A stretch of 21,337 bases of DNA from DATJGF01 sp035495315 (GTDB lineage Bacteria > Verrucomicrobiota > Verrucomicrobiia > Limisphaerales > UBA8199): contig DATJGF010000103.1 in NCBI GenBank assembly GCA_035495315.1, positions 1 through 21,337 on the forward strand. Direction: 5' to 3'. Shown one piece after another: positions 6,943 through 15,237 of the stretch. The number at the start of each line of letters is the position of its first letter. Position 1 is the first letter of the stretch. A program made the position numbers and the translations under genes. The notes under the pieces were generated by a model. That model worked only from the letters and a program-made list of their open reading frames with translations. It was not told the DNA's origin and ran no database searches.

Positions 6943-7917
6943 ATGAAAACGCATTGTTTCTTTATCTTTCCGCTGCTTGTAGCGTGTCTTGGTCTCTCCC
7001 TGCGCTCTTTTGCCCAGGCCCCGCCTGAATTCACCCGCGTCCAGCCGCTCACCAACCGCGAAATCGGGCTGACCTTAACCGGTCAAGCTGCCGCGTTTTA
7101 CCAGATCGATACGACCACCAATCTCGCGGCTTGGGATGGCCTGGTCACCGCCGGTTCGGGGGCCGCTTCCTCAATTCAGCACACAGATTCTGCCGCGCCA
7201 TTCCTTACGGCCCGCTATTACCGCGCTCAGCAAATTATGTCGTCCAATGTCTTTACCGGCGACCACTTCTCGACCACTAATGGGGATCTCCTCATTCATC
7301 CCGATCATCATGCGACGCTGATCCTGAACTGGCAGAGCAACACTATTTACATCGACCCGACCAATTCAGCAGGCTATGCCGGCCTGCCCAAAGCCAATCT
7401 CATCTTGGTTACTCATTCGCACCCTGATCATTTCAATACGGCGGTCATCAACGCCGTCATTAAGACCAATGGACTTATCGTTACCTCCCAGGAGGTTTAC
7501 AATCAGCTTACCGCATCGCAAAAACCTATCGCGCGTGTCCTCGGGTACGGAGCCACGACCAACCTGCTCGGAGTGGACATTCAGGCTGTCGCTGCTTACA
7601 ACTCTTACCATCCCTTCGGCACGGGCAACGGTTACGTGCTCACGCTGGGCGGTCGCCGCATTTTTATCAGCGGCGATACCGGCAATACCGCCGAGATGCG
7701 CGCCCTGACGAACATTGACCTGGCGTTTGTCTGCATGAATCAGCCCTACACGATGACCGTCAGCGAAGCCACCAATGCGGTCACCGCTTTCCGTCCGAAG
7801 ATCATTTATCCTTACCACTACCGCGACCAGAGCGGTGCCAGCGCTAACGCGGCGGTCTTCAAACAACGACTCCGTCCAGACCTCGGCATCGAGGTTCGCC
7901 TTCGCAATTGGTACTAA
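6943..7917 (+). CDS. Exported metallo-beta-lactamase-fold hydrolase (UlaG/COG2220-like)
   Basis: A 324-residue protein with signal peptide (hydrophobic FFIFPLLVACLGLSL, cleavage near SFAQA, residue 26). Residues about 30-100 are a beta module with a NLAAWDGL core and a RYYRAQ end, related in pattern to the C-terminus of the glycine-rich/LamG protein at 1154-5227. Residues about 105-320 are the MBL domain: T-H-S-H-P-D-H (157-163) is the HxHxDH zinc motif, H223 (YHPFG), the GDTG with D245 as bridging aspartate, and H292 (YPYHY) complete the expected ligands. The arrangement is UlaG-like; the substrate is not predictable. ATG 6943 is chosen over an upstream in-frame ATG (6922) because it starts the signal peptide. 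There is no clear Shine-Dalgarno motif. The gene stands alone, 168 bp before the M16 pair. Confidence 0.88.
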   Translation: MKTHCFFIFPLLVACLGLSLRSFAQAPPEFTRVQPLTNREIGLTLTGQAAAFYQIDTTTNLAAWDGLVTAGSGAASSIQHTDSAAPFLTARYYRAQQIMSSNVFTGDHFSTTNGDLLIHPDHHATLILNWQSNTIYIDPTNSAGYAGLPKANLILVTHSHPDHFNTAVINAVIKTNGLIVTSQEVYNQLTASQKPIARVLGYGATTNLLGVDIQAVAAYNSYHPFGTGNGYVLTLGGRRIFISGDTGNTAEMRALTNIDLAFVCMNQPYTMTVSEATNAVTAFRPKIIYPYHYRDQSGASANAAVFKQRLRPDLGIEVRLRNWY

Positions 7918-8085
7918 ATAGGACGACGAGGACGATTTACGGAACACGGAGCACGGAACAAGCAATGCCCCGACTCCAACAACTCGCGCACAAAATGACC
8001 ATCTCTCCTCGAAACATTCTGCCCCGTGGGGGGTCTAAGGGAGACAGTCTTGGTGCTAGACAACCATGCCCGGGCAAGTTAATTG

Positions 8086-9678
8086 ATGATTATGAGTGTT
8101 TTCACGCGCGGACCCTTTTTGCCTTGGAACGTCCCGTCGTTCCCTGAACTGATCAAACGCGGCGCTGCCCTTTCGCTGATGGCAGCTTTCCTCGTCACAG
8201 TGACCCAGGCCAGCTTCGGACAGGACCTGGCCTCTTTTGAAAAACGCGTCACCAAACGCGTGCTGGAAAATGGCCTGACCGTTCTCATTGTCGAACGACC
8301 CGAGGCGCCCGTTTTCTCCTTCTTCACGCACGTCGATGTCGGTTCCGACCGCGAGTACCCTGGCATTAGCGGGCTAGCGCACATGTTCGAGCACATGGCC
8401 TTCAAAGGCACCGACAAGATCGGAACCAAGAACTACGCCACCGAGAAAGAGGCGCTGGCGAAAGTCGAGCAGACCTACCAAGAGTATGATCGCGAACGTC
8501 GCAAAGAGACGGGTTCCGACACCAACAAGGTTGCCGCCCTCGAAAAGACGTGGAAAGACGCCATTGCGGAGGCGCAGCAATATGTCGTCGAAAACGAATT
8601 CGGCCAGGTGATTGAACAAAAGGGTGGCACCGGTTTGAATGCGTTCACCGATAACGAGGAGACCGGCTATCACTACTCGCTGCCTTCTAACGACGTCGAA
8701 TTATGGGCCTACCTCGAATCCGAGCGCTTTCTGCATCCGGTGATGCGCGAATTTTACAAGGAACGCGACGTCGTGCATGAGGAACGCCGCCTGAGCGAGA
8801 GTCAGCCAATGGGTCGGCTTTTCGAGCAGTTCATGGGAGCGGCTTTCATTGCGCATCCTTATGGCAAACCGGTAGTCGGCTGGCCTTCCGACCTCGAGTC
8901 TTTCTCCGCGACCGATGCCCAGAATTTCTACAAAAAATATTACGTCCCCGCCAATATGGTCGTGGCGTTGGTCGGCGACGTCAAAGCCGCCGAAGTGATG
9001 CCGATCGTCGAAAAGTACTTTAGCCGGCTCCCCAAACAGCCCAAACCCGAACCGCTGCGCACCGTCGAGCCGCCGCAAAAAGCCGAGCGAATCGTCATTT
9101 TGCACGAAACCTCGCAGCCGGTCTTCATCGAAGGCTATCACAAGCCCGGTGCGCGCGACAAAGACGACGCCGTTTACGACGCCCTCCAGGATTTGATGTC
9201 AAACGGGCGCACGTCACGACTTTACCGGGCGCTGGTGCGCGACAAGAAGATCGCCGCCGTCTCCGCTGGGTTCAACGGTTTTCCCGGCGCGAAGTATCCG
9301 AATCTTTTTGTTTTCTATGCGATTTCCACTCCGGGCCATACCCCTGAGGAAATTCGCGAAGCCATTCACCAGGAAATTGAGCGTGTGAAGACTCAGGACA
9401 TCACTGAGGAGGAGCTGCAAATGATCAAGACACGAGCCAAGGCCGACCTGGTTCGGCAACTGGCGGATAACGAGGGATTGGCGCTCCAATTCGGAACTTA
9501 CGAGTCACTGTTCGGTGATTGGCGCCAGCTCTTCCGGCATGTCGATGATATCGAAAAGGTCAGCAAGGCGGACATTCGCCGGGTCGCCCAAACCATTTTT
9601 GTCGATTCCAATAGAACCGTCGGCATCATTGAATCGAGCAAGCTCGCCCAGGCCGGCAACAGTGAGGAAAAAGAATGA
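8086..9678 (+). CDS. M16-family zinc peptidase, catalytic subunit (insulinase/pitrilysin type)
   Basis: A 530-residue exported peptidase. After an N-terminal signal segment (GAALSLMAAFLVTVTQASFGQ) comes the M16 catalytic domain with the inverted zinc motif HMFEH: H99, E102 and H103, preceded by GLA and followed by MAFKG. The third ligand is expected at E232 or E233 in VVHEERRLS. Between them lies a longer, charged, helical stretch (residues about 120-165) than in classical M16 proteins, as seen in other large-phylum relatives. The second half is the inactive M16_C domain with the NMVVALVGD strand. M16 enzymes degrade peptides in a clam-like chamber, often as heterodimers. The start is uncertain: ATG 8086 or 8092 are equally plausible and no Shine-Dalgarno is seen. 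The gene overlaps the next by ATGA, so both are co-translated. Confidence 0.93.
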   Translation: MIMSVFTRGPFLPWNVPSFPELIKRGAALSLMAAFLVTVTQASFGQDLASFEKRVTKRVLENGLTVLIVERPEAPVFSFFTHVDVGSDREYPGISGLAHMFEHMAFKGTDKIGTKNYATEKEALAKVEQTYQEYDRERRKETGSDTNKVAALEKTWKDAIAEAQQYVVENEFGQVIEQKGGTGLNAFTDNEETGYHYSLPSNDVELWAYLESERFLHPVMREFYKERDVVHEERRLSESQPMGRLFEQFMGAAFIAHPYGKPVVGWPSDLESFSATDAQNFYKKYYVPANMVVALVGDVKAAEVMPIVEKYFSRLPKQPKPEPLRTVEPPQKAERIVILHETSQPVFIEGYHKPGARDKDDAVYDALQDLMSNGRTSRLYRALVRDKKIAAVSAGFNGFPGAKYPNLFVFYAISTPGHTPEEIREAIHQEIERVKTQDITEEELQMIKTRAKADLVRQLADNEGLALQFGTYESLFGDWRQLFRHVDDIEKVSKADIRRVAQTIFVDSNRTVGIIESSKLAQAGNSEEKE

Positions 9679-11267
9679 AAGTGAAAACGCGGATTCCACG
9701 GGAAAACAAACCGGCTATGGACGCACAGAAACCTGAATTCAGAAACCCGAGAAGAGCAAGTTGGGGTGAGGGGAATTTTCGCGGTGCGCTGTCCGCGGCT
9801 AGCCCACCCTGCAGCGTAGCATATTCTGCACTAATTTCGTTTTGTCTTTTAGTGCTTTTGGCGACTGCGTTCGGTCAAGCGAGTGATTGGAAACAAATCC
9901 AGTCAACCCCGCTGCATACCTTCACGCCGCAGGTCCCTAAACGAGTCGAGCTGCCCAATGGCATGGTCATCATGCTGCAGGAAGACCATGAACTGCCGCT
10001 CATTCGCGGCCAGGCTGTGATTCATGGCGGCTCGCGTGACGAGCCGGCGGGCAAAGTCGGCCTGGTCCAGGTCTTCGGCCAGGTCTGGCGCACCGGCGGC
10101 ACCAAAAGCAAAACCGGAGATCAACTCGACGATTACCTCGAAGCCCGCGCCGCCAAACTTGAAACCGGCGGCGGCAGGGACTCGACGTCCATTTCCTGGG
10201 ATTGCCTCAAGGAAAATCTCGACGATGTATTCAAGTTGTTCATCGAGCTGTTGCGCGAGCCCGAGTTTCGCGCCGAAAAGATCGGTCTGGCAAAAAACCA
10301 GATTACCACGTCGATTTCACGTCGCAACGATAGCCCATTCCAAATTGCCGGCCGCGAAGCCGCCAAGCTCGTATATGGACCGGAATCGCCCTACGCACGC
10401 GTACCCGAGTACGCGACTGTGGCGATCGTTACCCGCGAAGACCTGTTGAACTGGCACAAATCTCATGTCGCCCCCAATAACATTATTCTGGGAGTCGTGG
10501 GGGATTTCGATTCGGGCGCGATGGAAACCAGGTTGCGCGACGCTTTTGGTTCCTGGGCCAAGGGCACGGAGGTGGCCAAGCGCCATGATTCATTCAAAGA
10601 CCCCAAGGCCGGTGTCTACTTCGCCGCCAAGGAGGATGTAACTGCCAGTATGATCCAGATGGTCGACCTGGGCACCACCAAGGACAATCCGGACTATTAC
10701 GCGATTGACGTTTTCAACGAGTTCTTCGGCGGGTCGTTTTCATCTCGGCTCTTCTCGAATATCCGTTCGAAAAAGGGCCTTGCCTATACGGTGTCGGGCG
10801 GTGTCGGCACCGATTACGATCACCCCGGAGTGCTGCGATTATCGATGGGAACCAAGAGCGGCACGACCGCCGCTGCCATCGACGCCCTTTATGAAGAGGT
10901 CGATGCCCTAAAGACCAACCCTGCCACGCCGGAAGAATTGGCTAAGGCAAAGGATTCCATCCTCAATTCGTTTATTTTCCGGTTTGATTCGAAGGAAAAG
11001 GTGTTGTGGGAACGCATGACCTACGAGAAATACGGTTATCCGGCGGACTTCCTGGAAAAGTACCGGGCAGGCATTGAGAAAGTCACACAGGATGATGTGA
11101 ATCGCATCGCGCAGAAATACGTGCACAAGGACAAATTGGCGATCCTGGTCGTCGGCAACTCATCCGATTTTGATCGCCAGCTGTCGGCGTTCGGTCCAGT
11201 CACCACTCTCGATATATCTATTCCACCACCTCCCAAAAAGCAGGCCCCGGCGGCGCCTGCGCCGTAG
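9675..11267 (+). CDS. M16-family peptidase-like subunit lacking the zinc motif
   Basis: A 530-residue partner of the preceding peptidase. The M16 fold is clear (RVELPNGMVIMLQEDHELPL, NNIILGVVGDFD, SRLFSNIRSKKGLAYTVSGG), but at the place of HxxEH the sequence reads GLVQVFGQVW: Q132, G135 and Q136 replace H, E and H, so it cannot bind zinc in the usual way. Such catalytic plus non-catalytic pairs are established in M16B proteins; the dead subunit, which keeps the R/Y substrate motif of the C-terminal half, completes the chamber. Translation begins at ATG 9675 (GAGGAA 6 nt upstream, ATGA overlap). The leader is odd: about 50 polar or basic residues precede the hydrophobic core VAYSALISFCLLVLLATAFG. 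The C-terminus ends in a proline/alanine tail. Confidence 0.92.
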   Translation: MKVKTRIPRENKPAMDAQKPEFRNPRRASWGEGNFRGALSAASPPCSVAYSALISFCLLVLLATAFGQASDWKQIQSTPLHTFTPQVPKRVELPNGMVIMLQEDHELPLIRGQAVIHGGSRDEPAGKVGLVQVFGQVWRTGGTKSKTGDQLDDYLEARAAKLETGGGRDSTSISWDCLKENLDDVFKLFIELLREPEFRAEKIGLAKNQITTSISRRNDSPFQIAGREAAKLVYGPESPYARVPEYATVAIVTREDLLNWHKSHVAPNNIILGVVGDFDSGAMETRLRDAFGSWAKGTEVAKRHDSFKDPKAGVYFAAKEDVTASMIQMVDLGTTKDNPDYYAIDVFNEFFGGSFSSRLFSNIRSKKGLAYTVSGGVGTDYDHPGVLRLSMGTKSGTTAAAIDALYEEVDALKTNPATPEELAKAKDSILNSFIFRFDSKEKVLWERMTYEKYGYPADFLEKYRAGIEKVTQDDVNRIAQKYVHKDKLAILVVGNSSDFDRQLSAFGPVTTLDISIPPPPKKQAPAAPAP

Positions 11268-11284
11268 GAGGGTTTTGGGGGGGG

Positions 11285-11325
11285 CGATTAGGATTAGGAG
11301 TACGAGTTCTCCTAATCCCTAATCG
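11285..11325. repeat. Long inverted repeat after the M16 operon
   Basis: CGATTAGGATTAGGAG (11285-11300), an 8-nt loop, and CTCCTAATCCCTAATCG (11309-11325) pair almost perfectly (16-bp stem with one extra C). It follows the M16 operon by 17 bp, after a run of eight G (11277-11284). It may act as a transcription end or mRNA-stabilising hairpin, but there is no T-tract. It could also be a copy of a dispersed intergenic palindrome. Confidence 0.65.
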
Positions 11326-11440
11326 ACGCCTCAGCAAGTTTCGCACTCATTAACCGGTCCCGCTGCCCCCGTTTGTGGCCTCCTCCGCGGAACCACTTTG
11401 ACTCTCATTCATCGTACATCTGAAAGGATAAATCGATGGT

Positions 11441-11932
11441 ATGAGCAGAGTTCGATTAGCACTCTTCAGGGGTCGCACCTACGCCGAAGCTGTGTGCCAG
11501 CGGCTCGCGCAGGCGGGCATCCATGCTGAGGTCCACGATGAACTCGGGCTCGCCAAGCTATGGTTCGTCTCCCGCCGCTCGGCCGGCGCGCGTTTGGAAG
11601 TTCGGGCTGCAGCCGCCGCTCGGGCCCAGCAGCTGCTCATGGAATGGAGCGCTGCCGGCGGGCAACTGGAAGGTGCCATTCATTGCCCGGAATGTGCTTC
11701 GCTGCATATCGCCTTCCCGCAGCACACGCAAAAATCCCTATTTACAAATCTGGCGATCGGGCTGGTTGCTGAACTGGGCTTAATCGAACGCCAATTCTAC
11801 TGCGAATCGTGTCATTGCATGTGGTCAAACGGAAGCCCTGGGCCGCATCGTCAACGCGCACACATGGCGCCGAATTATTTCATCGAAGATGTGGGACCCA
11901 AACGGCTGCGTCAGCGTTCTCGTCACGCCTGA
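11441..11932 (+). CDS. DUF2007-like domain protein with C-terminal zinc ribbon
   Basis: A 163-residue cytoplasmic protein. Residues 4-70 (VRLALFRGRTYAEAVCQRLAQAGIHAEVHDE...AAARAQQLLMEW) have the ferredoxin-like strand-helix-strand pattern of DUF2007, a small putative signal-transducing domain. Residues 82-126 form a probable zinc ribbon: C82-x2-C85 and C121-x2-C124, with an extra C126. The function is unknown. The start at ATG 11441 is favoured by the domain boundary and an AAAGGA motif 12 nt upstream; spacing is longer than ideal, and an out-of-frame ATG sits in between at 11436. The gene converges on the PafA-like gene and the two coding ends overlap by 10 bp, so transcripts run tail to tail. 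Domain naming is from pattern only. Confidence 0.72.
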   Translation: MSRVRLALFRGRTYAEAVCQRLAQAGIHAEVHDELGLAKLWFVSRRSAGARLEVRAAAAARAQQLLMEWSAAGGQLEGAIHCPECASLHIAFPQHTQKSLFTNLAIGLVAELGLIERQFYCESCHCMWSNGSPGPHRQRAHMAPNYFIEDVGPKRLRQRSRHA

Positions 11933-13266
11933 CAGGGATTCGGCAACAACGCGTGCTGCTCGTTCGGACCCGCGACCTCGGCCCAATCAACATGGTACGA
12001 GCAGGCCTGGCCCTGGATTTCACGCATTAACCGGCTGCGCACATGAGCGCGCGAATTGCCTGGAGCTTCACGCTTGGCCAGCTCGAGATTGGCAGGATTC
12101 CAGAACCCATCGCAATTCGCCAGCGCCAGGCCCAAACTTCGGCTGGGATTAATCTGGTGAAACTCGAGATCCTGTGATTCCAGCCACGGATCACCCCAAT
12201 CCAAACTCTCGCGCTCACGAAACTGGCTCAGCAGGTGGTGCTTGGTAACCCAATCGATAATGCCTACGAGCGATGCGGGATCATCCGTCAACTGCTCCAG
12301 CGTACGACCCCAAAGCTGCAGCACCGCATCGGTCTCGGCGTCCCGGCCTTGGAACAGCTGCCGCGCTTTGCGATGATACTGGCGCAGCAAAACAAGTGCG
12401 TCGCCCGTGGCACCATCGGCCAGGGTAACCCGCCAGGGCGGCTCCAAAGTGCGTGAGATCGAGCGCAACGCGGCGACCGGGTCGGCAAGCGCGACCACCG
12501 GCATCTCATCGGCTTCCAGCAGGTCCAACACCAGCCGAGTCGCCCCGACCTTCAGGAAGATAGTTGCCGGAAGCACGTTGGTGTCTCCGTGTATCAAATG
12601 TAGCCGGCGAAATCGCGCGTCGGCGAGCGGCTCATCCCGAAGATTCAGAATAGCGCGGTTGTGCTGCACCCATTCGAAACAGTCATTGACGATGAAGTCG
12701 GCGCGCTGGCTGATCTGGAAAGGAACTCCCTTTTCACCGGACGCGCTCTCTCGTCGCGGCAGATTTGGCCGGTTGCAACCGACCCTGCCCGCCCCGGTAA
12801 ATAAGACGCGCAGGGTCAGAAATGCGACTAACGAAAGCCAGTTTTTCTTTTTTACCGGCAACGTGCGGTCGAGGTTGTAGTTCTCGTGGCAACCGAACGT
12901 CGCGCCGGTGTAATAGTCTACGTTGTTGCGAATGAAGCTGACATGGCTCTGCAGCTTCAAGGCGGAGACCGCTTCCAGCAGCAACAGGTCCCCGGCCCGA
13001 TCATAGCGGACCACGTCGAGGGCCGAGGCGCATTCGGGCGTACAATATTCCAAGTGGCCCATGTCAATGTAGACACGGCCGCCGTTGAAGAGAAATCCAC
13101 CGTTCCCGGCCGGCTCATCCCAACCGCGCGGATGAAGGTCGATCAACCCGTATCGCTGCTTCTCAAAAAGCCAATCCCGCACCCGTGTCAGGACGTCATG
13201 CGGCTGCGCTGGCGCTTGAACCAAACAGCCGTATTCGGTCTCCAGACCTGTAATGCGTTGTGACAT
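11923..13266 (-). CDS. PafA/Dop-family Pup (or UBact) ligase-like protein
   Basis: A 447-residue member of the carboxylate-amine ligase family that attaches (PafA) or deamidates/removes (Dop) the small modifier Pup, or UBact in Gram-negative phyla. Clear signatures: GLETEYG (residues 7-13) for ATP/Mg binding; NGGRVYIDMGHLEYCTPEC (61-79) with D68 at the catalytic aspartate position; RNNVDYYTGATFGCHENY (113-130); FQISQRADF (183-191); NLRDEPLADARFRRLHLIHGDTN (208-230). The short N-terminus without a Dop-loop and a C-terminal segment with the VDWAEV pattern favour PafA, whereas GAGRVG and ISQRAD are closer to Dop; the subtype is therefore open. ATG 13266 fits the family start; ATG 13281 would add five residues. 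No modifier gene or proteasome genes are nearby. The family is certain, the reaction less so. Confidence 0.9.
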   Translation of the reverse strand: MSQRITGLETEYGCLVQAPAQPHDVLTRVRDWLFEKQRYGLIDLHPRGWDEPAGNGGFLFNGGRVYIDMGHLEYCTPECASALDVVRYDRAGDLLLLEAVSALKLQSHVSFIRNNVDYYTGATFGCHENYNLDRTLPVKKKNWLSLVAFLTLRVLFTGAGRVGCNRPNLPRRESASGEKGVPFQISQRADFIVNDCFEWVQHNRAILNLRDEPLADARFRRLHLIHGDTNVLPATIFLKVGATRLVLDLLEADEMPVVALADPVAALRSISRTLEPPWRVTLADGATGDALVLLRQYHRKARQLFQGRDAETDAVLQLWGRTLEQLTDDPASLVGIIDWVTKHHLLSQFRERESLDWGDPWLESQDLEFHQINPSRSLGLALANCDGFWNPANLELAKREAPGNSRAHVRSRLMREIQGQACSYHVDWAEVAGPNEQHALLPNPCQA

Positions 13267-13401
13267 AGACCTATGAACCATCCCAGGGCCTCAACACGTT
13301 ACTATTCCCCCGTTCACGGCCGAAATCAACTTACGTGGCCCTAATATACCATTAACCGAAGCTTCAGAGTATCAGGCGAGGCTGGTATCGCTCGGGCAAA
13401 T

Positions 13402-14463
13402 TCAGGCGCGCCGCCTTTGAACTGAACGTGCCCGGGCAGGTTGCAATACAGGGTAGCCCACCATCTTTTTGCGTTGCTCGTCCCACAAACGGAAACCGAA
13501 CGATTTAAAACTGCTTAGCAGTGTGATTGGCTTTACCGTTTGAAAAAGTGGCTCCGATTTGTGCGCTTTCTCCAAGTGATAATTGGGGATACGCGGGCTC
13601 AGATGATGGATGTGGTGAAAACCGATATTGCCCGAGAACCACTGCAGTACCTTTGGGAGTTTGTAGTACGAGCTGCCTTGAAGCGCGGCTTGGGCGTAAT
13701 CCCAATTTTGGCCGCGTTCCCAATAAACGTCCTCGAATTGATGTTGCACATAAAAAAGCCAGACGCCGGCAGACCCGGCGACGACCACCAGCAGCAATTG
13801 CAGCAACAGGTAAGCTCGAAAACCAAAGACATAGCCCAAACCGACAATCATTCCCAGCAGCAGCAGGTTCGTCCAGTAAACGGACAAACGTTCCCGCTGT
13901 GGCGCCTTCGCGGAAGGAAACCGCTCGATCAACAGAAACAAACAGACTGGGGCAACCAGAAAGAGAATCAATGGATTGCGAGCCAATCGGTACGAGAAGC
14001 GCTTCCAGCGTGAAGCTTCGAGATACTCCTGGACCGTGAGGGTCCAGACATCGCCGGTACCGCGGCGATCCAGGTCCCCCGCTGTGCTATGGTGAACTGC
14101 ATGTTCCCAGCGCCAATGATAATACGAAGAAAAGCAAAGCAGCCCGGTGACGATGCCTAGAATGTCATTCGCGCGACGAGACTTGAAAAAGGAACCATGG
14201 CCGCAATCGTGAAAAATGATGAAAATCCTCACCAGGAAACCACCTGCCAGCAGCGCGAGCGGTATCGTGATCCACACTGAGGCCCATAGGCTCAGATACA
14301 TTAGGTACCAAAGTCCGCAATAAGGCACTAATGTGTTTGAAAGTTGCCAAATGGCCCGCCAGGCGACAGGCTTTTGATACCGGGCAACAACCTGTTTCCA
14401 GTGTAGTGGAGTTTTGGGCATTGAGCGGTCGTTTCGTTCGGGTTCGTTAGGCGATAGATCCAT
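13402..14463 (-). CDS. Membrane fatty-acid desaturase (delta-12/omega-6-like)
   Basis: A 353-residue integral membrane di-iron enzyme that introduces a double bond into acyl chains, using O2 and an electron donor. The three histidine boxes are intact: HDCGH (85-89), HAVHH (121-125) and HHIHH (283-287, read as HxxHH), plus a conserved H241 in YVQHQF. Hydrophobic segments lie near residues 42-84, 100-112, 164-180 and 196-235, as expected for four membrane spans. Length is normal. The start is uncertain between ATG 14463 and ATG 14421 (MPKTPLHW), the latter closer to the usual family start; neither has a Shine-Dalgarno motif. It is transcribed divergently from the RRM and IF-1 genes. The exact regiospecificity cannot be read from sequence. 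Confidence 0.92.
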   Translation of the reverse strand: MDLSPNEPERNDRSMPKTPLHWKQVVARYQKPVAWRAIWQLSNTLVPYCGLWYLMYLSLWASVWITIPLALLAGGFLVRIFIIFHDCGHGSFFKSRRANDILGIVTGLLCFSSYYHWRWEHAVHHSTAGDLDRRGTGDVWTLTVQEYLEASRWKRFSYRLARNPLILFLVAPVCLFLLIERFPSAKAPQRERLSVYWTNLLLLGMIVGLGYVFGFRAYLLLQLLLVVVAGSAGVWLFYVQHQFEDVYWERGQNWDYAQAALQGSSYYKLPKVLQWFSGNIGFHHIHHLSPRIPNYHLEKAHKSEPLFQTVKPITLLSSFKSFGFRLWDEQRKKMVGYPVLQPARARSVQRRRA

Positions 14464-14852
14464 AGATATTCACGGCTTGTCGCTGAATGGAAGTTTCGAC
14501 GTCAAGCCGCTTGAGCAACGACACATGGTCGTGGAAATAGCCAACAGATTTCAGTCGCGGCGAACACTGGCATACAACCGCCAACATACCAAGCGAAATA
14601 AAGCGCCCCTTACACCACGCTCGGGCATGGGTTGAACCCGAAATAAACCGGAAAGTTGGTATCTACTAGATTCCTGAAAAACGAACTTGCTATTTGCGCC
14701 AAAAAGGCGAGCTTGACGGGAGTCAATAGAGAACTTGTCGCTTCCAGGACTTGGTGAATCTTCAGTTGAACCCTGTTCAGTGATGATTTGAAACCCGGCG
14801 GTCGGGAACAGTTTGGAGAGAATGGGGCATTCACTAGGGACAACAACATCAC
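14464..14852. other. Intergenic region between desaturase and RRM genes
   Basis: A 389-bp gap between two divergent genes. I see no convincing coding frame; the minus-strand open frames here are featureless. A small perfect dyad TTGAC-GGGA-GTCAA (14713-14726) and a CGCC-AAAAA-GGCG hairpin near 14698-14710 are the only structures seen. Its length suggests two promoters and possibly a long 5' leader on the RRM gene, but no strong -35/-10 pair was found. Confidence 0.4.
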
Positions 14853-15170
14853 ATGAGTACAAAAATATTTGTTGGAAATATTTCCTTCAACACAACCGAA
14901 AACGATTTGCAGGATGCTTTCGCTGCTCACGGTACCGTGATCGAAGCCAACTTGATGGTCGACCGCGTCAGCGGCCGTCCACGAGGGTTTGCCTTCGTCA
15001 CTATGAGTTCCCCGGAAGAGGCGCAGCGGGCTATCGAAGCCCTTAACGGCGCCAATCTGGATGGACGGAATTTAACTGTTAATGAGGCGCGTCCGCGTGA
15101 AGAGCGAGCTGGCGGTGGAGAGCGCGGTGGGCGAGGACGCTCACCGGCCGGCCGGGAGCGCCGCTATTAA
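14853..15170 (+). CDS. RRM-domain RNA-binding protein
   Basis: A 105-residue protein with one RNA-recognition motif. RNP2 is IFVGNI (residues 5-10) and RNP1 is RGFAFVTM (44-51), both with the expected aromatic residues (F6, F46, F48) for RNA stacking. The helix ENDLQDAFAAHG and the EEAQRAIEALNGANLDGRNLTVNEA segment complete the fold. A short Arg/Gly-rich tail (GGGERGGRGR) adds nonspecific RNA affinity. Bacterial proteins of this type, best known in cyanobacteria, are often cold-inducible; here that role is only inferred. AGGGA precedes the ATG by 12 nt. A likely terminator follows at 15185-15218, before the IF-1 gene. Confidence 0.94.
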   Translation: MSTKIFVGNISFNTTENDLQDAFAAHGTVIEANLMVDRVSGRPRGFAFVTMSSPEEAQRAIEALNGANLDGRNLTVNEARPREERAGGGERGGRGRSPAGRERRY

Positions 15171-15184
15171 AAGGGAATCCTTTC

Positions 15185-15218
15185 AGGGCGTGGGACTCAT
15201 CGCGTTTCGCGCCCTTTT
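15185..15218 (+). terminator. Likely intrinsic terminator between the RRM and IF-1 genes
   Basis: AGGGCG (15185-15190) pairs with CGCCCT (15210-15215) and runs into TTTT (15215-15218); an inner CGCG-TTT-CGCG hairpin (15201-15211) offers an alternative fold. It lies 15 nt past the RRM stop and 20 nt before the IF-1 start, so IF-1 would depend on read-through or its own promoter. The T-tract is short. Confidence 0.5.
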
Positions 15219-15237
15219 CTGCCGGCAATAAGAACCT

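Noticed and set aside
7366..7965. A 199-residue minus-strand frame
   Set aside because: It lies opposite the metallo-beta-lactamase-fold gene, whose zinc motifs are clear, and has no recognisable features of its own.
11285..11325. Telomere-like TTAGGG/CCCTAA repeats
   Set aside because: Only two imperfect units per arm, arranged as an inverted repeat in a bacterial intergenic gap; it is a hairpin.
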